Position numbers and translations under genes: made by a program. Positions 1 through 9,168 of a stretch of DNA of 64,000 nt are shown here, piece by piece. The notes beneath the pieces were generated by a model. It was not told the DNA's origin and made no database searches. It worked only from the letters and a program-made list of their open reading frames with translations. This stretch comes from Gordonia liuliyuniae (GTDB lineage Bacteria > Actinomycetota > Actinomycetes > Mycobacteriales > Mycobacteriaceae): NCBI RefSeq assembly GCF_021739025.1, contig NZ_JAKKOT010000002.1:744001-808000 (forward strand), given 5' to 3'. Within the stretch, counting starts at the first letter, position 1; each line of letters starts with the position of its first letter.

Positions 1-836
1 ATCAAGCCCGCCAACGGCATCGTGTCCTTCGACAAGCGGTCGACGAAGAACGACGCCTCCCGCAGCGCGTCCGCCTCCGGAGACGCCACCACGACAAATT
101 GTGTGCCCGGGCGTTTGAGGAGCGAGTAGGTTCGTTCGGCGCGTTCGGAGAAGCCGCCGAACATCGAGTCCAACGACTGCACGAAGGTCGCCACGTCGCG
201 CAGGATATCGCCGCCGACGATCGTCGAGATGCCGCGCATCGCGATGCCCATCGCCCCGGTCACGACGCGGCCGACGCCGCGCCCGCCGCCGACGAGCATC
301 TTCATGAGCCGACCCGACAGGAACGACCCGAGACGTTGCGGTGCGTCGAGGAAGTCGAGCGCGTTCCGCGACGGGGGAGTGTCGACGACGATGAGGTCCC
401 ACCGGTCCTCGTCGAGGAGCCTGCCCAGCTTCTCCATCGCCATGTACTCCTGGGTGCCGGAGAACGACGACGCGACGGTCTGATAGAAGGCGTTGTTCAT
501 GATCGCTTCGGCACGATCGGGCGTCGAATGCTCGACGACCATGTCGTCGAAGGTGCGGCGCATGTCCAGCATCATCGCGTCGAGCGACCCGCCCGCTGCC
601 GCCGCGCTCGCGATCGGAACCGGCTGCGGCTCGTTGGTGAGCTCGCTGACGCCGAGCGACTGTGCCAGACGACGCGCCGGATCGATCGTCAGGACGGCGA
701 CCTTGCGGCCGTTCTCGGCGGCGTGCAGCGCCATCGACGCGGCCGTCGTCGTCTTGCCGACGCCGCCGGAGCCGCAACAGATGATCACGCGAGTACTCGG
801 GTCGGCGAGCACCGCACCCATCTTCAGGTCAGGCAT
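1..836 (-). CDS. ArsA/GET3-type P-loop ATPase, 3' part cut off (Rv3680-like)
   Basis: Reading leftwards from an ATG at 836-834, the frame stays open to the window edge, so about 278 N-terminal residues are seen of a protein usually near 380. It starts [13 protein letters not shown] and carries the deviant Walker [11 protein letters not shown] at about residues 23-32 and the switch I-like TIDPARR, both typical of the ArsA/anion-pump ATPase family. The preceding ArsA paralogue ends TGATG, so the two genes share one base and are surely co-translated. In mycobacteria the pair (Rv3679-Rv3680) forms a cytosolic ATPase complex linked to tolerance of glycerol-derived metabolites; no arsenite pump gene is visible here. 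The C-terminal part is not seen. Confidence 0.9.
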   Translation of the reverse strand, partial: MPDLKMGAVLADPSTRVIICCGSGGVGKTTTAASMALHAAENGRKVAVLTIDPARRLAQSLGVSELTNEPQPVPIASAAAAGGSLDAMMLDMRRTFDDMVVEHSTPDRAEAIMNNAFYQTVASSFSGTQEYMAMEKLGRLLDEDRWDLIVVDTPPSRNALDFLDAPQRLGSFLSGRLMKMLVGGGRGVGRVVTGAMGIAMRGISTIVGGDILRDVATFVQSLDSMFGGFSERAERTYSLLKRPGTQFVVVASPEADALREASFFVDRLSKDTMPLAGL

Positions 837-1855
837 CAGGCTCCCGCTTTCTTCAGCACAGCGACGAGTTCGTACACGCCGCCCAGATCCATCCCCTGAT
901 CGATGGACGGCAGGGAGATCTGCGGGGCGTCGACGTCGTCGAGTTCGGCGTGCGCCACCTGCTGGGCTTGGACGCGTGCGGCGTACTCGATCGACTCGGT
1001 CAGCAGCCCGGCGAGGTCGTCGTCGGTGAGCTCGACCCCCGCATCGGTCAACGTCGACCGCACCCGGTCGGCGTCGATCCTCCCTTCGGCGATCGCGTCG
1101 AGCTCGTCGTCGGGGAGGTGCGCGGTCTCGACACGGTTGATGATGATCGAGCCGATGTGCAGACCCTTGGCGCGCAGTTCGTCGACCGCTTCGACTGTCT
1201 CCTGGATCGGCATCGCCTCGAGGAGAGTGCACAAGTGCACCATGGTGTCGGCCGAGTGCAGGAGCGTCGCGACACCTTCGCTTTGCTTGCGGATCGGGCC
1301 GGACTTGGCCAGGTCGCGCATCGCGGACGTGACGTCGAGGAAGTTTCCGATACGTCCGGTCGGCGGTGCGTCGACGACGATCGAGTCGTAGAGACGGTGC
1401 CCCTTCTTGTCGAGGGCGATGACGCGTTCCTTCACCTTGCCGGTGATCACGACGTCGCGCAGGCCCGGCGCGACGGTCGTCACGAAGTCGATCGCGCCGA
1501 CGCGTTTGATCGCGCGACCGGCGAACCCGAGGTTGTAGAACATGTCGAGGTACTCCAGCAGCGCGTGCTCGATCTGCAGGGCGAGTGCCCACACCGAGCC
1601 GCCGCCCTCGAGAGTCGCGACCTGGGTGTCGACCGGCGGCAGCGGCTGCGTGTCGAAAAGCTGCGCGATGCCCTGGCGCTCCTCGCATTCGACGAGGAGG
1701 ACGCGCTGGCCACGCGAGGCCAACGTCAACGCGAGCGCGGCAGCGACCGTCGTCTTCCCGGTTCCGCCCTTGCCTGACACGAAATGCAGTCGTGCCTGGC
1801 GGGCCTGATCGGACCACTGACTCGTGGGACCGTCCGTCACATGTTTCTCGACCAC
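836..1855 (-). CDS. ArsA/GET3-type P-loop ATPase (Rv3679-like)
   Basis: A 339-residue soluble ATPase. The deviant Walker [13 protein letters not shown] lies near the N-terminus, followed by a DAPPTGR motif in the nucleotide-binding core. It is the upstream partner of the second ArsA-type ATPase, with a one-base TGATG overlap. The frame is open upstream to 1924, but the GTG at 1855 is preferred because AAGG sits 8 bases before it and the upstream residues are atypical and overlap the divergent gene; a GTG at 1840 is the alternative. The family forms heterodimers in mycobacteria. The divergent DUF4177 gene begins only 59 bases away, so the two promoters share this gap. Confidence 0.88.
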   Translation of the reverse strand: MVEKHVTDGPTSQWSDQARQARLHFVSGKGGTGKTTVAAALALTLASRGQRVLLVECEERQGIAQLFDTQPLPPVDTQVATLEGGGSVWALALQIEHALLEYLDMFYNLGFAGRAIKRVGAIDFVTTVAPGLRDVVITGKVKERVIALDKKGHRLYDSIVVDAPPTGRIGNFLDVTSAMRDLAKSGPIRKQSEGVATLLHSADTMVHLCTLLEAMPIQETVEAVDELRAKGLHIGSIIINRVETAHLPDDELDAIAEGRIDADRVRSTLTDAGVELTDDDLAGLLTESIEYAARVQAQQVAHAELDDVDAPQISLPSIDQGMDLGGVYELVAVLKKAGA

Positions 1856-1914
1856 GCCGTTCACCTTATCGGCCTCGCCGACGTGACAGTTCGTTAACCG
1901 ATAAGGTGAGCGAC

Positions 1915-2079
1915 ATGACAGCACCGACTTCCTGGGAATACGTGACAGTTCCGCTGCTCACGCACGCGACCAAACAGATTCTCGACCAGTGGGGATCGGA
2001 CGGATGGGAGCTCGTCAGCGTGCTCCCCGGCCCGACCGGCGAACAGCACGTCGCATACCTGAAGCGCCCGAAGAGCTGA
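1915..2079 (+). CDS. DUF4177-type small protein (Rv3678A-like)
   Basis: A 54-residue protein with the pattern WEYVTVPLLTHATKQILDQW near its start and GWELVSVLPGPTGEQHVAYL near its end, typical of DUF4177. The ATG at 1915 is chosen because AAGGTGAG lies six bases upstream; an in-frame GTG at 1906 overlaps that ribosome binding site. It begins an operon with the RidA and MBL-hydrolase genes downstream (five bases to the next start). The family has no defined biochemical role. Confidence 0.85.
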   Translation: MTAPTSWEYVTVPLLTHATKQILDQWGSDGWELVSVLPGPTGEQHVAYLKRPKS

Positions 2080-2084
2080 CTGCG

Positions 2085-2558
2085 ATGAGCGGACAGTGGA
2101 GCGCTCGGCTGGCGGAACTCGGCATCACCTTGCCCGACGTGGTCGCGCCCGTCGGCAGTTACACGCCCGCGCTGCGCGTCGGCGACATGGTCTACACCTC
2201 GGGTCAGCTGCCGGTGGTCGACGGGGCCCTCGACGTCACCGGCAAGGTGTCCGAGGGTGCGGAGGGCGTCGTCCGACCTGATGCGGCGAACGCGGCGGCG
2301 CGCCAGTGCGCGTTGAACGCGTTGGCCGCCGTGCACGCCGAGGTCGGCATCGACGCGGTCGTGCGCGTGGTCAAGGTGGTCGGCTTCGTCGCGTCGGCGA
2401 ACGGATTCACCGGCCAGCCCGCCGTCATCAACGGCGCGTCGGACCTGATCGGTGAGATCTTCGGCGACGCCGGAGTCCACGCGAGGTCGGCCGTCGGAGT
2501 CGCCGAGCTCCCGCTCGGCGCCCCCGTGGAGGTCGAGTTGGTCGTCCAGGTCCGGTGA
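2085..2558 (+). CDS. RidA/YjgF-family protein (Rv3678c-like)
   Basis: A 157-residue RidA-family protein. Members are usually trimers that hydrolyse reactive enamine/imine intermediates from PLP enzymes. The stretch GDMVYTSGQLPVVDG and the later PLGAPVEVELVVQV match the family's conserved ligand pocket and C-terminal strand. The form is longer than the 130-residue classical RidA, like the atypical paralogue conserved in mycobacteria, so the substrate is uncertain. It lies between the DUF4177 and MBL genes and overlaps the latter by four bases (GTGA). Confidence 0.85.
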   Translation: MSGQWSARLAELGITLPDVVAPVGSYTPALRVGDMVYTSGQLPVVDGALDVTGKVSEGAEGVVRPDAANAAARQCALNALAAVHAEVGIDAVVRVVKVVGFVASANGFTGQPAVINGASDLIGEIFGDAGVHARSAVGVAELPLGAPVEVELVVQVR

Positions 2559-3382
2559 GTGAGGAGATGGCCCCAGCCGAACTCACCCATCCCGCCTACG
2601 GTCGGGCCCGCCAGGTGACCCCGTTCGCGTCGGTCGTCCTGTGCGAGAACCCCGGCATGATGACGCTCGACGGGACCAACACGTGGATCCTGCGGGCGCC
2701 AGGCGCGTCGCGCGCCGTCGTCGTCGACCCCGGGCCGCGCAAGCATCGCAAGCACTTGGCGAATGTGCTGGACGAGGCGGGCGAGGTGGAGTTGACGCTT
2801 TTCACGCACCGGCACGACGATCATGTGGGCGCCCTCAAACGATTCCGGAAGATGACCGGGGCTCCGACGCGCGCATACTCGTCGGACTTCTCGTTCGATG
2901 CGCCGCGGCTGACCGACCGCGAAGTGATCGAAGCCGCCGGGTTGCGCATCACCGTGATGCACACGCCCGGGCACACTCTCGACTCGACGAGCTTTCTCGT
3001 CGAGTGTGACGGACACCGTGCCGTCCTCACCGGAGACACCGTGCTCGGATCGGGGACCACGGTCCTCGACCCGAGGGACGGGACGCTCGGCGACTACTTC
3101 CACTCACTGAATCGGTTGATCGTGGAGGCGGCCGACGTTCCGATGCTGCCCGGCCACGGTCCCGACCATGCCGAACTCGGTCCGGTCGCGCGCTTCTACA
3201 AACAGCACCGGGAGGAGCGGCTCGAGCAGATCCGCGCAGCCCTCGTCGAACTCGGCACGTCGCCGCGCGAGGCGAAGCCGATGAAGGTCGTCAAGACCGT
3301 GTACGCGGACGTCGACGAGGAACTGTGGCCGGCAGCCAAAATGAGCGTGAAGGCGCAACTGGAGTATCTCCGGACGCTTTGA
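2555..3382 (+). CDS. Metallo-beta-lactamase fold hydrolase (Rv3677c-like)
   Basis: A 275-residue MBL-fold protein. The signature HRHDDHVGA around residue 88 supplies the zinc ligands, with later ligands in TPGHT, TGDTV and PGHGP. The C-terminal helical extension (KVVKTVYADVDEELWPAAK) is that of the LACTB2-like subgroup, some members of which are endoribonucleases, so a nucleic-acid substrate is possible but unproven. The GTG start overlaps the RidA stop by four bases. The gene ends the operon and converges on crp, with a strong hairpin between them. Confidence 0.85.
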   Translation: MSEEMAPAELTHPAYGRARQVTPFASVVLCENPGMMTLDGTNTWILRAPGASRAVVVDPGPRKHRKHLANVLDEAGEVELTLFTHRHDDHVGALKRFRKMTGAPTRAYSSDFSFDAPRLTDREVIEAAGLRITVMHTPGHTLDSTSFLVECDGHRAVLTGDTVLGSGTTVLDPRDGTLGDYFHSLNRLIVEAADVPMLPGHGPDHAELGPVARFYKQHREERLEQIRAALVELGTSPREAKPMKVVKTVYADVDEELWPAAKMSVKAQLEYLRTL

Positions 3383-3418
3383 CGTCCCTGACGCCTGCCC
3401 CTCCGGCGCTGGACCGAC

Positions 3419-3468
3419 GCACTCGGTAGAACGCACTCGGCAGGAAGCACTCGGCAGGAAGCACTCAG
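3419..3468. repeat. 14-bp tandem repeat, about 3.5 copies
   Basis: Three units of 14 bp (gcactcggYaggaa-like) start at 3419, 3433 and 3447, with a partial fourth at 3461. The second and third are identical and the first differs at a few bases. The array lies between the convergent MBL and crp genes and runs straight into the terminator hairpin. Confidence 0.85.
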
Positions 3469-3514
3469 CCCGGGCGGCTCGCACCGATGCGGTGCACAGT
3501 CTCCCGGGCTGAGT
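3463..3514. terminator. Bidirectional terminator hairpin between MBL gene and crp
   Basis: A perfect 12-bp inverted repeat (actcagcccggg at 3463-3474 and its complement at 3503-3514) encloses a second hairpin, gcaccg-atg-cggtgc, at 3481-3495. It lies between convergent genes and has no clear U tract, as is common in actinobacteria. Confidence 0.75.
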
Positions 3515-3541
3515 CGTTGCGTTACAACTGTCGTCCGCCGG

Positions 3542-4216
3542 TCAGCGGGCTCGGCGTGCGAGACGCTCCGAGTCGGCGATGAGGACGCTCTTGCCCTCGA
3601 GCCGCAGCCAACCGCGCTGAGCGAAGTCGGCGAGGGCCTTGTTCACCGTCTCGCGCGATGCGCCGACGAGCTGCGCGATCTCTTCCTGCGTCAGGTCGTG
3701 GGTGACGCGCAGCGCGCCGCCCTCCTGCGTGCCGAAGCGCTGCGCCAACTGGAGCAACTGCTTGGCGACGCGACCGGGCACATCCGTGAAGATCAGGTCG
3801 GCGAGGTTGTTGTTGGTCCGTCGCAGCCGGCGCGCGAGAACACGCAGGAGCTGCTCGGCGATCTCCGGACGGTCCTTGATCCACTTCTTGAGCGCGTCAC
3901 GGTCCATGGTGACGGCGCGGACCTCGGTGACCGTCGTGGCCGACGACGTGCGCGGACCCGGGTCGAAGATCGAGAGTTCGCCGAACATGTCGGACGGACC
4001 CATGATGGTCAGTAGATTTTCGCGGCCGTCCGGCGAACGCCGGCCCAGCTTGACCTTGCCCGAGAGGATGATGAACAGTCGGTCGCCCGGCTCACCCTCG
4101 TGGAAGATCACATGACCGCGAGGGAACTCGACCGGCTGCAACTCTTTTGCGAGTGCAGCTACAGCCGTGGGCTCAACCCCCTGGAAAATGCCTGCCCTGG
4201 CGAGTACTTCTTCCAC
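3542..4216 (-). CDS. crp: Crp/Fnr-family cAMP-responsive regulator (GlxR/Crp, Rv3676-like)
   Basis: A 224-residue global regulator. The N-terminal cyclic-nucleotide domain carries the phosphate-binding cassette [18 protein letters not shown], and the C-terminal winged helix has the recognition helix [17 protein letters not shown]. Length and sequence match the GlxR/Crp orthologues of mycolic-acid actinomycetes, which bind TGTGA-N6-TCACA. The GTG start opens [11 protein letters not shown], the usual N-terminus. The upstream gap holds an 8-bp inverted repeat. A class III cyclase that could supply cAMP is encoded at 31-33 kb, and a matching operator lies before acs. Confidence 0.93.
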   Translation of the reverse strand: MEEVLARAGIFQGVEPTAVAALAKELQPVEFPRGHVIFHEGEPGDRLFIILSGKVKLGRRSPDGRENLLTIMGPSDMFGELSIFDPGPRTSSATTVTEVRAVTMDRDALKKWIKDRPEIAEQLLRVLARRLRRTNNNLADLIFTDVPGRVAKQLLQLAQRFGTQEGGALRVTHDLTQEEIAQLVGASRETVNKALADFAQRGWLRLEGKSVLIADSERLARRAR

Positions 4217-4250
4217 CTAAAGAACCTCTCTTGTTCCGAACGCATGTTCA

Positions 4251-4295
4251 GTGATCAACACTACTGGCAAAAATCATAGTTGTTGAATTGATCAC
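4251..4295. promoter_or_regulatory. Inverted repeat upstream of crp
   Basis: GTGATCAA at 4251-4258 is exactly mirrored by TTGATCAC at 4288-4295, inside the AT-richer leader of crp. Each half resembles but does not equal a Crp half-site (TGTGA). It may be an operator, possibly autoregulatory. Confidence 0.4.
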
Positions 4296-4345
4296 TTGTG
4301 CGGCAGGCATTGACAATGGTGCGCAATGTCTGAATTTCGAACCTA

Positions 4346-4615
4346 TCAACTCGCGCGGTTGCGAGCATCGGAACCGGTTGGAATGACCGGATCGCCTACC
4401 TCGTCGTTGTTCCGCCGCTGACGGAGTTCGTCCAACGCTGCGGGCAGACCGTCCTTCGCCAGATTGCCGACGTCGGTCTCGTCCGCCGTGTCGAGGAACT
4501 CCTCGACGTGCGCACGGCCGACGGACAGTCGGTCCAAACCGTTCTGGACCTTCTCCATCGCGAGCGCGAACAGCATCAGCAACGGGGGGATCAGAAGCAC
4601 GGCCAGTCCTTGCAT
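4346..4615 (-). CDS. Small single-pass membrane protein (Rv3675-like)
   Basis: An 89-residue protein with one hydrophobic N-terminal segment (GLAVLLIPPLLMLFALAMEK) and an acidic soluble tail. The frame is open further upstream to 4672, but the ATG at 4615 is preferred because GGGGAA lies just before it and the membrane segment then follows at once. Mycobacteria keep a membrane protein of this size between nth and crp in the same relative orientation. Its function is unknown. Confidence 0.7.
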   Translation of the reverse strand: MQGLAVLLIPPLLMLFALAMEKVQNGLDRLSVGRAHVEEFLDTADETDVGNLAKDGLPAALDELRQRRNNDEVGDPVIPTGSDARNRAS

Positions 4616-4747
4616 GGTTCCCCAGTCAACACGAAGTCGCGGCGAGGGTGAAACGAGAAGGCCCGTCGTCACCGAGTTGTGACCACATCGTCGCTCACGG
4701 CGCGGGCGCAGACGCGTGTCGGCACGCGACCGCTAACCTGGGATCTT

Positions 4748-5488
4748 GTGAGCAGCCGTAAACCGGAGACCCGATTGGGCCTGGTCCGACGAGCACGTCG
4801 GATGAACAGGGCCCTGCACGTGGCGTTTCCGCACGTGTACTGCGAACTCGACTTCACCACGCCACTCGAGCTGTCTGTTGCGACGATCCTGTCGGCGCAG
4901 TGCACCGACGTCCGCGTCAACCAGGTGACCCCCGCGTTGTTCGCACGGTATCGGGACGCCTTCGCCTATGCGAGCGCCGACCGCACCGAACTCGAGGAGA
5001 TGATCCGTTCCACCGGCTTCTACCGGAACAAGGCGAACTCGATCATCGGTCTCGGCCAGGGGCTCGTCGAACGGTTCGACGGCGAGGTGCCCGGCACGTT
5101 GAAGGAACTCGTCTCCCTGCCGGGATTCGGACGTAAGACCGCGAACGTGGTGCTGGGCAACGCTTTCGGTGTGCCAGGCATCACCGTGGACACACATTTC
5201 GGCAGGCTCGTCCGACGCTGGCAGTGGACCGACGAGACCGACCCGGTGAAAGTGGAACGCGCGGTCGGGGAGCTCATCGAACGCAAGGAGTGGACCGACC
5301 TGTCGCACCGGATCATCTTCCACGGGCGACGCGTCTGTCACGCTCGGACGCCCGCGTGCGGCGTGTGTGTGCTCGCCAAGGACTGTCCGTCGTACGGCGA
5401 AGGACAGCTCGACCCGATGAAGGCCGCCGCACTCGTCAAGGGGCCGGAGACCGAGCACCTCCTGGAACTGGCCGGGGTGAACACATGA
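4748..5488 (+). CDS. nth: Endonuclease III (DNA glycosylase/AP lyase)
   Basis: A 246-residue base-excision repair enzyme that removes oxidised pyrimidines and cleaves AP sites. The helix-hairpin-helix [14 protein letters not shown] contains the catalytic Lys, VDTHFG the catalytic Asp, and [17 protein letters not shown] gives the C-x6-C-x2-C-x5-C ligands of the [4Fe-4S] cluster. The GTG at 4748 is chosen by match to orthologues; TAACCT eight bases upstream and the poor ribosome binding site suggest a leaderless transcript. It heads the nth-TlpA-NUDIX-marP operon; each junction overlaps by four bases. Confidence 0.95.
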   Translation: MSSRKPETRLGLVRRARRMNRALHVAFPHVYCELDFTTPLELSVATILSAQCTDVRVNQVTPALFARYRDAFAYASADRTELEEMIRSTGFYRNKANSIIGLGQGLVERFDGEVPGTLKELVSLPGFGRKTANVVLGNAFGVPGITVDTHFGRLVRRWQWTDETDPVKVERAVGELIERKEWTDLSHRIIFHGRRVCHARTPACGVCVLAKDCPSYGEGQLDPMKAAALVKGPETEHLLELAGVNT

Positions 5489-6189
5489 GTCGGCTCGACA
5501 CCGCGAAGAAGGCGTTGGCGCAACCGGGGATGCGCGCGATGATCGCGTTCGTAGTCGTCATGATCGCACTGGTGGCGGCGCTCTGGCCGCGCGGCGGCGA
5601 CGAACCCGCGTCGGCGCCCGCGCCCAGCTCGTCTGCTCCGACATCGGGAGTAACCGATGCGGGCGCGTCGGTGGACGAGGTGGCCCAGGCCCGTGCGGCG
5701 GCCGCGCTCACCGCATGCCCGAGTGGAACCGGGCCCGCGACCGGCGTGCTCGCCGGGGTCTCGGCGCCGTGCATGGCCGACGGACAAGTGGTCGACCTCG
5801 GGACGGTCACCGCCGGCCGACCGCTCGTGATCAACATGTGGGCGGTGTGGTGCCTGCCGTGCCGGCGCGAACTCCCGCTGTTCGACCGGCTCGCAGCCCA
5901 GGCCGGCGACCGATTGAACGTACTGGCGGTGCATGCCAAGGAGGGCGCGGACAAGGAGTACTTCGTGCTCAAGTTCCTGCAGGAGTTGAACGCGCACCTG
6001 CCGGTCGTGACCGATCCGCACGGCGACATTGCCAAGGCCGTCGCCGCGCCGCGAGTGTTCCCGTCGACGGTGATGATCCGCGCCGACGGGACGGTCGCCG
6101 CCGTCCTGCCGCGTGTGTTCGACACGTACCAGGACCTGACCTCAGCGGTCCGCGAACACCTCGGCGTCGACGTGGGGGAGGCATCGTGA
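5485..6189 (+). CDS. Membrane-anchored TlpA-like thioredoxin (Rv3673c-like)
   Basis: A 234-residue protein with one N-terminal membrane segment ([18 protein letters not shown]), a Ser/Ala/Pro linker, and a TlpA/ResA-type thioredoxin fold. The redox motif WCLPC follows NMWAV, with the cis-Pro region at RVFPSTVMI. It should act outside the membrane in disulfide reduction or cytochrome maturation. Two extra cysteines (TACPS and APCMAD) precede the fold, as in the Mtb orthologue. It overlaps nth by ATGA and the NUDIX gene by GTGA. Confidence 0.88.
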   Translation: MSRLDTAKKALAQPGMRAMIAFVVVMIALVAALWPRGGDEPASAPAPSSSAPTSGVTDAGASVDEVAQARAAAALTACPSGTGPATGVLAGVSAPCMADGQVVDLGTVTAGRPLVINMWAVWCLPCRRELPLFDRLAAQAGDRLNVLAVHAKEGADKEYFVLKFLQELNAHLPVVTDPHGDIAKAVAAPRVFPSTVMIRADGTVAAVLPRVFDTYQDLTSAVREHLGVDVGEAS

Positions 6190-6977
6190 CTCGACACGAC
6201 CCGAAACTGCCCGACGCGAATCTCTTGGTGCCCCGCACCGAGGTGCCCGAATGGCTGCGCGCCGTCACCGACGACGTATCGGAGGTCAACAAGAAGGTGC
6301 TCAACCGGGGCGGCGACCGAGCCCGGATCGCTGCCGACTTCGTCGCGACTCGCTCGGCGGCCGTGCTCGTTCTGTTCGGCGGATCGTTCGCCGCCGCGAC
6401 CGACTATCCGGGCGGTGTCCCCGCCGACGCCGACATCCTGTTGACCGAGCGCGCGACGACGTTGCGCACCCACGGCGGACAGATCGCGTTCCCCGGCGGG
6501 GCCCGCGACCCCGGCGACGAGTACCCGGTCGGGACCGCGCTTCGCGAAGCGTGGGAGGAGACCGGGTTGGTCGCCGACGGCGTCGATGCGCTCGCCACCC
6601 TGCCCGTCTTCCCCGTCCCGTCGGGTTTCGAGGTCACGCCGGTCCTCGCGCACTGGTCGCGACCGTCGCAGGTGAGCGTCGTCGACGAGGGGGAGACGGC
6701 GCGGGTGACGCGAGTGAACTTGCGAGAGCTGTTGAGTCCGGAGCATCGATTCCAGGTGATCCGCGAGATCCCGGGCATGGCGCCCTATCTGGGCCCGGCG
6801 TTCGTCTACGACGGCATGTTGGTCTGGGGGTTCACCGGCGGTCTGCTCGCCGCGATCTCCGAGACCGCAGGCTGGGACGTGCCGTGGGACCGTGACGACG
6901 TCCGTCCGTTGGAGCAGATGATCTCCGAGACCGGCGGGCGCCAAGTGTCCGGATTCGCTGTGGAGCCGCCCCGGTGA
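6186..6977 (+). CDS. NUDIX hydrolase, CoA-pyrophosphatase type (Rv3672c-like)
   Basis: A 263-residue NUDIX enzyme. The NUDIX box reads GGARDPGDEYPVGTALREAW followed by EETGL, with the extended LLTERATTLRTHGGQIAFPGG lead-in found in CoA/acyl-CoA diphosphatases (YeaB/NUDT7 group). Cleavage of coenzyme A or its esters to phosphopantetheine and 3',5'-ADP is therefore likely, though not certain. The GTG start overlaps the TlpA stop, and the gene in turn overlaps marP by GTGA. Confidence 0.87.
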   Translation: MTRHDPKLPDANLLVPRTEVPEWLRAVTDDVSEVNKKVLNRGGDRARIAADFVATRSAAVLVLFGGSFAAATDYPGGVPADADILLTERATTLRTHGGQIAFPGGARDPGDEYPVGTALREAWEETGLVADGVDALATLPVFPVPSGFEVTPVLAHWSRPSQVSVVDEGETARVTRVNLRELLSPEHRFQVIREIPGMAPYLGPAFVYDGMLVWGFTGGLLAAISETAGWDVPWDRDDVRPLEQMISETGGRQVSGFAVEPPR

Positions 6978-8185
6978 GCGGGTCGCTGTGGGTCGACCTC
7001 ATCATCCTCGCGGTCGCCCTGCTCGCCGCGTTCAGTGGCTACCGGCAGGGGGCTGCAGCGTCCGCGCTCGCGTTCATCGGCGTGATGATCGGTGCGGTCG
7101 CAGGCATCCTGTTGGCGCCACTGGTGATCGAGCAGTTCGACGACCGACGCCTCCGCCTCGTGATCGGCGTGATGCTGATCGTGGTGCTCATCGTCGTCGG
7201 CGAACTGTCCGGCATGGTGCTCGGACGCGCCGTCCGAAGCAGCATTCACTCGCGGACGTTGCGGCATCTCGACAGCGGAATCGGCTCGGTGCTGCAGGTG
7301 ATCGCAATCCTCGTGGCCGCATGGCTGCTGTCGTTCCCGCTCGCCAGCTCCGGGCAAGTCCGCATCTCCGACGCCGTCGCGGGATCGAAAGTGGTGGAGA
7401 GCGTCGACGCGGTGGCCCCGCAGTGGATGCGGGACCTGCCGAACGAACTGACCGACCTCATCGACTCGTCCGGGATCAAAGAAGTCATCGGCCCGTTCGG
7501 CGAGACGCGGGTCGCCAATGTGGACGCGCCGGACGGTCGGCTGGCCGACCTCCCTGTCGTGCAGCAGGTGCAGCCGAGCGTCCTCAAGATCAACGGCGTC
7601 GCCCGCAGCTGCGGGCAAGCGTTGGAGGGGACCGGATTCGTCGTGTCACCCGAGCGGGTGATGACCAACGCGCACGTCGTCGCAGGCACCGACTCGGTCA
7701 ACGTCGAAGTGGCCGACGGTCGTGAACTCGAGGCGACGGTCGTCTGGTTCAACTCGCGCAATGACATCGCCGTCCTCGACGTGCCGGGTCTGCGGGCGTC
7801 GGCCCTCAAGTTCGCGACCGGCGCGGGCGGCACCGGCGATGACGCGATCGTCCTCGGCTACCCGGAGAACGGCCCGTACACGGTGACGCCGGTCCGGATC
7901 CGCAACGTCGTGCAGTTGAACGGACCCGACATCTATCAGCACGCCAAGCAGATCTCCCGCGAGGTGTACACGGTCCGCGGGAACATCCGGTCCGGCAACT
8001 CCGGCGGCCCGATGATCAACCGTGACGGATCGGTGTTCGGCGTGGTGTTCGGCGCGTCCGAGAATCCCGCCGACCACACCGGGTTCGTCTTGACCGCAGA
8101 CCAAGTGCAGAGCGACCTCGCCCAGTCGGAGAAGCGTTCGGGTTCGGCCGAAGCCGACACGCAGCGCTGCGTGTCCGCGCACTGA
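6974..8185 (+). CDS. marP: Membrane serine protease MarP (acid-resistance protease)
   Basis: A 403-residue protein. The first 150 residues form about four membrane segments of the CvpA type, followed by a periplasmic trypsin-like domain. His in MTNAHVVAG (near 233), Asp in NDIAVLDV (near 264) and Ser in GNSGGPM (near 343) complete the triad. In mycobacteria MarP keeps intrabacterial pH in acid and processes a peptidoglycan hydrolase. Two Cys in the domain (ARSCGQ and the C-terminal QRCVSAH) could form the regulatory disulfide. It ends the nth operon and converges on an alpha/beta hydrolase gene. Confidence 0.93.
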   Translation: MSGSLWVDLIILAVALLAAFSGYRQGAAASALAFIGVMIGAVAGILLAPLVIEQFDDRRLRLVIGVMLIVVLIVVGELSGMVLGRAVRSSIHSRTLRHLDSGIGSVLQVIAILVAAWLLSFPLASSGQVRISDAVAGSKVVESVDAVAPQWMRDLPNELTDLIDSSGIKEVIGPFGETRVANVDAPDGRLADLPVVQQVQPSVLKINGVARSCGQALEGTGFVVSPERVMTNAHVVAGTDSVNVEVADGRELEATVVWFNSRNDIAVLDVPGLRASALKFATGAGGTGDDAIVLGYPENGPYTVTPVRIRNVVQLNGPDIYQHAKQISREVYTVRGNIRSGNSGGPMINRDGSVFGVVFGASENPADHTGFVLTADQVQSDLAQSEKRSGSAEADTQRCVSAH

Positions 8186-8207
8186 GCACGGGGCCCGTCG
8201 TGTGCCG

Positions 8208-9146
8208 TCAGGCGCCGAGGTGGTCGAGCACTTCGGCGTTCACAGCGTCGGGCGCCTCCTGGTGCAGGAAGTGTCCGGCACCGGCCACCGTGCGGTAGGT
8301 GAAGTCGCGAGCCCAGTGCTCACTGTCGGCCATCAACGAATCGAGGATGTAGTCGTCCTCCCGGCCGCGCAGCGCGAGGAACGGTTGGTCGAGCCGTTTG
8401 TCCATCACTTCCATGAACCGCCAGCCGTCGGGACGGAACTGGGAACGGAACGCCCATCGGCGATACTCGAGGCTGCAGTGAGCGACGCCGGGGATCTGGA
8501 TGGCCAGCCGGTTGCGTTCGATGGCTTCGGCGAAGTCCGCGGTCTCCTGCCACGCCTCGCCGGACTGGGCGTGGAAGTACTCGTCGATGAATGCGCCGTT
8601 GCCGCGAGTGAGCCGTCGCTCCCCGATCCGGGGTAGCTGATTGTGGATGAACGGCGCCAGGAACGACGATCGCTCCTCCGCATTGAACAGGACGCCCTGA
8701 CGCAGGGCGCGGGGATGCGGGGACGACACGACGACGACCCGGTCGATCGCGCGCGGATGCAGAGTGGCCGTCGCCCAGCAGACGAGACCGCCGTCGGCGT
8801 GCCCGACCAGGGACGCCGACGAATGCCCGAGCGCCCGGATCAGCGCGTGCGTGTCGCCTGCCAGCGTCCACCCGTCGTATCCGCGTGGCGGCTTGTCGGA
8901 GTCGCCGTATCCGCGCAGGTCGACGGCGACCGCGCGGTATCCGGCAGCGGTCAATGCGGGAAGCTGGTGACGCCACGTCCACCAGAACTCACCGAAACCG
9001 TGCAGCAGCAGTACGAGCGGCCGATCGGCGATCGACCGGTCGCTCTCGACCGCGTGGAAGCGCAGGCCGCCCGCACGCACGTCGAAGTGCTGCCACGGCC
9101 CGTCGAACCGAACCTCTGTGGGGTCCGGAGGAGTGTCGTTGTTCAA
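8208..9146 (-). CDS. Alpha/beta-hydrolase, EphE-like, with unusual nucleophile elbow
   Basis: A 312-residue alpha/beta-hydrolase of the epoxide-hydrolase branch, positional counterpart of Rv3670 (EphE). The oxyanion HGFGEFWWTW motif and the C-terminal His in AGAGHFLHQEAP are present. The nucleophile elbow reads LVGHADGGLV: the slot that should hold Asp or Ser is Ala, with Asp one residue later. The enzyme may therefore use a shifted Asp or be inactive. The start is a TTG at 9146, 22 bases after the holin-family gene; no better start is seen and the ribosome binding site is weak. Confidence 0.78.
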   Translation of the reverse strand: MNNDTPPDPTEVRFDGPWQHFDVRAGGLRFHAVESDRSIADRPLVLLLHGFGEFWWTWRHQLPALTAAGYRAVAVDLRGYGDSDKPPRGYDGWTLAGDTHALIRALGHSSASLVGHADGGLVCWATATLHPRAIDRVVVVSSPHPRALRQGVLFNAEERSSFLAPFIHNQLPRIGERRLTRGNGAFIDEYFHAQSGEAWQETADFAEAIERNRLAIQIPGVAHCSLEYRRWAFRSQFRPDGWRFMEVMDKRLDQPFLALRGREDDYILDSLMADSEHWARDFTYRTVAGAGHFLHQEAPDAVNAEVLDHLGA

Positions 9147-9168
9147 CTCGTCGATCTGTGAAGAGCCG

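Noticed and set aside
950..1777. Long + strand open frame opposite the ArsA-type gene
   Set aside because: Antisense shadow of a high-GC gene: Arg/Val/Asp-rich product, no motifs, and the minus-strand ATPase is unmistakable.
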